From Eutreptiella sp. 'Long Island Sound 2002' (taxonomy: Eukaryota > Euglenozoa > Euglenophyceae > Eutreptiales > Eutreptiaceae), in the NCBI GenBank assembly GCA_964036045.1, contig OZ038384.1:32469771-32533770 (forward strand): a stretch of 64,000 nt of DNA, given 5' to 3'. This document shows positions 60,417-64,000 of the stretch, in pieces; positions within the stretch are counted from its first letter, which is position 1, and every line of letters starts with the position of its first letter. The translations under genes and the position numbers were made by a program. Under the pieces are notes generated by a model. It was not told where the DNA came from. It was given only the letters and a program-made list of their open reading frames with translations, and made no database searches.

Positions 60417-63361
60417 TGACGCGTTCCCGTGGGGGGCCGGCCACGGGACGCTACGGTGGACACACGCAAGTGAGCAGGCAGGCAAAGCACTACGCTCACA
60501 AGGGCATCAATGCGTTGTCATGTGACAAAGCGTTTCAGAATCCTTGCCACTCTGCAAAGAGGGAACAAAAGTATGTACAACAACACATCAGGATATGTAC
60601 ACATGGGGGTTAAGACTGGACTGGGGTAAGGGCATCAAGGGACAATAGACACTCAGTCCCAACTCATATCCCAATCCCAGGCCCGACCCTCTCAGTGGCT
60701 GGTAGGGGCGGGGGCTCAAACACAACCCATGCCCTGCTCAGTCCGGACCCTGAAACCCTGCCAATGGGAGAGGTGTCCCGCACAGCCACAGGCGAGTTCC
60801 TGGAGACCAATGAGCTCCAAGGCCAACGGACAGTAGCTCCCTATGCTCCCTTTACGTCAGGTCTCAACTCCTCTCTGAGCCAGAGATATGGCCCCGCCAT
60901 TATCACCCAGGAGTTGGTAGCTGAAAATGGGCTGTTTCAGCCCAAGCTGAAATTATCTCAAAAATCCCCAAAATTGACCCCTCGTCCGGACCCGCCAGAG
61001 GTAGGGACGAGGCAACTGACCCTATGCCCTTCGAGTACGAACTCCCTGGAGCCCTCACCCAACTTGGTTCCCTCTGAGGTCTCGGCATCAGGGCACCACG
61101 TGTTCGTCAAGTGGGGTCATGATGCCAAAATCACCAAAATTGACGTCATTCCCACGCGCGGCTCGCCCAGCCAAGGTGGGGCCAATGGCTCACAGGGTAG
61201 GAGGCAGGACCTAGGGCTCATATCTGAGTGTACAACTTGGATTTAGGTCCGGGCTCAGTATGGGCTTAGAGATATGGGGCCGCCAATTGACCACACGGAA
61301 GGGGGAAATTGGGGTCCCAAAATTGGGTCATTTTGGCTGCTTGAAGTGAGCCAAAATTCGGGGTGCTCCCAATAGTATATCTCCACGCCGGCTTGGAGAT
61401 CGGATCCGCCATTCCATACGCGATCCACCAGGAGTCTAATGAAGACTCCCATGCACTTGGCTCCCAAAGATCTCCATGCTACTCGGCGTGGTGACAATCC
61501 CAATTGGGTCCACAAATGCCAAAATGGCAAAATTGCCCACACTCACTTTGGGCTAGCGCCTTAACGAAGGTGGCTCCGCCTCGCCCACGTGGTGTGTGGA
61601 CCATGGGGACCATTACCCATAACACCCATGTCATATATGGTCCATTGGTCCATGCGTCCGGCGTGCACGAGGGTTAGAACATAGTGCACGGCGGGCAGCA
61701 AAAGTGGAAAATTGCTCAAAATGGCCAAAAACGCGCACACTCATGGTTGGGGCAAATGAGGCACATGCCCGACTTGGACCAGAGTGTGCCGTAGGATTGA
61801 TATCAAGTCATATGTGTCCAACATATCTTTGGGGCGTCGCCCAACTCCTCCGGCATTGGGAATGGCAGGGTCGCCAAGTGAGCCCATGATTTGGGATAGT
61901 CCCAAATCGCCAACATGGCGGCCACGGTATGCCAAGCCTAAGAGGAGTTATTCGCCGGGTCCAAGATATGTTGGCTACCGAAGTATGTACCCCCATTACA
62001 TACTTGAGTCATGATGTCAATTGAGCGCAACGTTGAGATACACGGTCGCCACTTGACATCATGACGAGCCAAAAATGGCAAAATTGGCACAATGACACAC
62101 AGAAGTGCCTTGAAGGGCGCACAATTATATTATAATATCTTCGGCTTGGATCGTGCAATCAACTAATCCTTCTAAACACGATGACTTGACACCAATGACC
62201 TTCGATCCCACATATGTGCTCCACTTGGGGCGCTTTGAAAGGTTACGAGCGCTGCCTTCCAAGCGGGCACATGAAAATATGGAAAATTGTAAAACACACA
62301 CTTTGCTCCCAACGCATCGCTTCGGGATCACCACACAAGCTTCCCTTCACGAAGGTTAGGCCTGCAATTGACGGTAGGGAGTATGGAGAAGGGGCTTGCA
62401 CAATATGATGTCTATTTGCGGGCTTGGCTTGGAGTAATGGACCCGCCAAATGGGCACGCAACACAACACATGGCACATAACACATATTGCCCAAAAAGGT
62501 AGCTCCCACCACGATATGTCATGCCCCTCCAAGGGCATAACTTTGTGTCAATCGCTCATAGGAACTCAAGGAGAGTTCCTATGCAACACCAACACTTGCG
62601 CGCTAGACTCGAAAGTTATCTTAACGCACGCAATGTCATGGCCAAAGAGTTATAACGCAAACTCTACCCTCTTGACCATGATCCATTACACTAGCGCGCA
62701 CGTGTGGAAACGCAGGGCATATAATGCTTCCTAAATTACGTCGGGAGTATTGTGAATACATCCCACGTTTCCTTATCGTCAATACTCGCAAGCGGCACGA
62801 GATATGACCTTCACAAGTGGCCTGACGAATCAACTTTGTTTTGCCCATATCTTTAAGACAAATGGGGGGCAAGAGAAGAGGAAAGTTGATTCGTGTATAG
62901 GGAAGCACGTAGGTCCACTCGAAAGAGGTCAAATCAAGTGCGGAGATGTCGAAGTCGAAAATCCGATTTCGACACCCTGAAAAATTCGGATTAAGGTTGC
63001 GAGTATTAATTATGAAAATTGCGGAAGCATCCATGCAGTTCCTGGCGACTTTGGAGCCTTCGTGACGGATAGCGTTAAAATTTCCATTATAAACAGTTAA
63101 ACTGGCGGTTACGGTAAAGTCGCGATCCAACCGCCAGCAGTCAAAACAGTGAGTATCAGAACGGAAGCGTAAAAATTGACGGAAACAATATGAAAATAAA
63201 ACCCTGTTGATTCCTGATATTCTGGTACACAAATCTCCGCTGGCGGTGCATCGGTTGCCGATGCGGGACTTCACGGCACGGAACACGCCGTACATGGGGT
63301 TAGTGGACCGGAGACCGGTTGTATGCCGTAACCTGGCCATGGAGTTCTGGGTACCGCTTCA
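60417..63361 (-). repeat. Gyp-3 5' LTR
   Basis: Partner of 46174-49117 and the presumed promoter-bearing copy, since the genes read away from it on minus. Confidence 0.92.
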
Positions 63362-63700
63362 GCACCAAGGCGACGGAAAGACCGACCGGAGCACCGAGAG
63401 CGACCGGACCGGACGAGGCGCGGCGCACCAACGCGGGGCCACGAGGCACGCCAGAGAGGCACGCCACCGGCCACAACCACGGCACGAGCACGGTTGCCAA
63501 GCCACAACGGCCACCGGGTGCCGCAAACCCGGGGAGCGCGCACAACACACGACGAACCGCGGCACGGGAGAAGGTGCTAAGGACAACCGGGCCCCCACGC
63601 CCGCACAGCGCGCCCACAGCCAGTGGGTAGCGGGCCCCGGCCGCACGCCCCAAGGACGGGTGGTCGGGGGTGGGAAAGTGCCCGACTCCGGACGCCCCAC
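63362..63700 (-). repeat. C-type repeat, remainder after Gyp-3
   Basis: Reverse complement of sequence like 7200-7390 (the GACCGGAGCACCGAGAGCGA region). It continues the block ending at 46173. Confidence 0.7.
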
Positions 63701-64000
63701 TGAAGCCGGTTCGGACCCCCGTCGCCATCTTTGGGTCACCTGGGGTGTGTATCTAGGGGCTGGCAAGCCGCCATTGGCTGATATCATACTCTCCCATCCA
63801 CCTGACCTAACCTGATGTGATAGTGTGATAGGCCTGGCCATTCCAGCTATGAGCGGCCATATTCAATACCGAGGCGCCGCCGGCTGAGATTTATATATCA
63901 GAATGTCAGGAATCAACAGGGTTTTTTTATCATAATGTTTCCGTAATTTTTCAGCTATCCGTTCTGATTGTCAATGTATCGGCGACTGGCAGTTGGCTCG
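63701..64000 (+). repeat. Start of another Gyp-1-family LTR, cut by the window end
   Basis: Begins TGAAGCCGGTTCGGACCCCC and follows 3199-3500 and 33894-34190 closely. Whether pol follows cannot be seen. Confidence 0.85.

Larger units (their letters stand above)
46174..63361 (-). mobile_element. Gyp-3: 17.2-kb chromodomain Ty3/Gypsy element
   Basis: LTRs of 2.94 kb (46174-49117; 60417-63361) start TGAAGCGGTACCC and end GGGAACGCGTCA in minus sense. Target duplication GCAC stands at 46170-46173 and 63362-63365. The flanks join into a C-type sequence matching the uninterrupted copy near 7370-7430, an empty site. Internal order in minus sense: leader, ORF0, gag, pol with chromodomain, 3' region, polypurine tract. 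Pol is uninterrupted and the LTRs are very similar, so this looks the youngest and most complete element here. Confidence 0.95.

Overview
The window reads as eukaryotic, transposon-dense DNA from a large genome. I see no bacterial operons and no confident host housekeeping gene. Nearly everything I can identify is retroelement: three chromodomain Ty3/Gypsy elements, a decayed gag-protease element, one Penelope-like element (PLE), and long low-complexity blocks. Chromodomain Gypsy elements together with an endonuclease-less PLE would suit an alga, streptophyte or other protist, but I cannot name the organism.

Layout. 1-5530 is the 3' half of a Gypsy element on + (Gyp-1: RT, RNase H, integrase, chromodomain, polypurine tract, 2.3-kb LTR). 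5531-16.6 kb is mostly A-depleted DNA: a 126-bp tandem array, a 65-bp tandem array, a pair of 1.2-kb direct repeats (9358/14653) and anonymous minus-strand ORFs. 16.6-20.16 kb plus 31.56-32.89 kb is one decayed gag-protease element (F, minus). It is split by a complete Gypsy element, Gyp-2 (20164-31558, +), with 0.8-kb LTRs and a 5-bp target duplication. 32.9-40.4 kb holds E-type repeats with a solo LTR of the Gyp-1 family, itself interrupted by a PLE (34764-38973, minus). 40.4-46.17 kb is A-poor or T-poor repeat DNA with a coiled-coil ORF. 46174-63361 is a 17.2-kb Gypsy element (Gyp-3, minus) with 2.94-kb LTRs. It sits in a C-type repeat that resumes at 63362. Another Gyp-1-family LTR starts at 63701.

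The elements share a working plan. In both complete Gypsy elements Gag and Pol lie in the same frame, separated by one stop codon followed by CGG, which suggests readthrough expression. Both carry an unusual domain between protease and RT that resembles the Dam-like methyltransferase module of some retroelements. Gyp-3 has an additional large ORF ahead of gag. The PLE terminal repeats contain three copies of a hammerhead-ribozyme-like motif. The nesting gives relative ages: F is older than Gyp-2, the C repeat is older than Gyp-3, and E is older than the solo LTR, which is older than the PLE.
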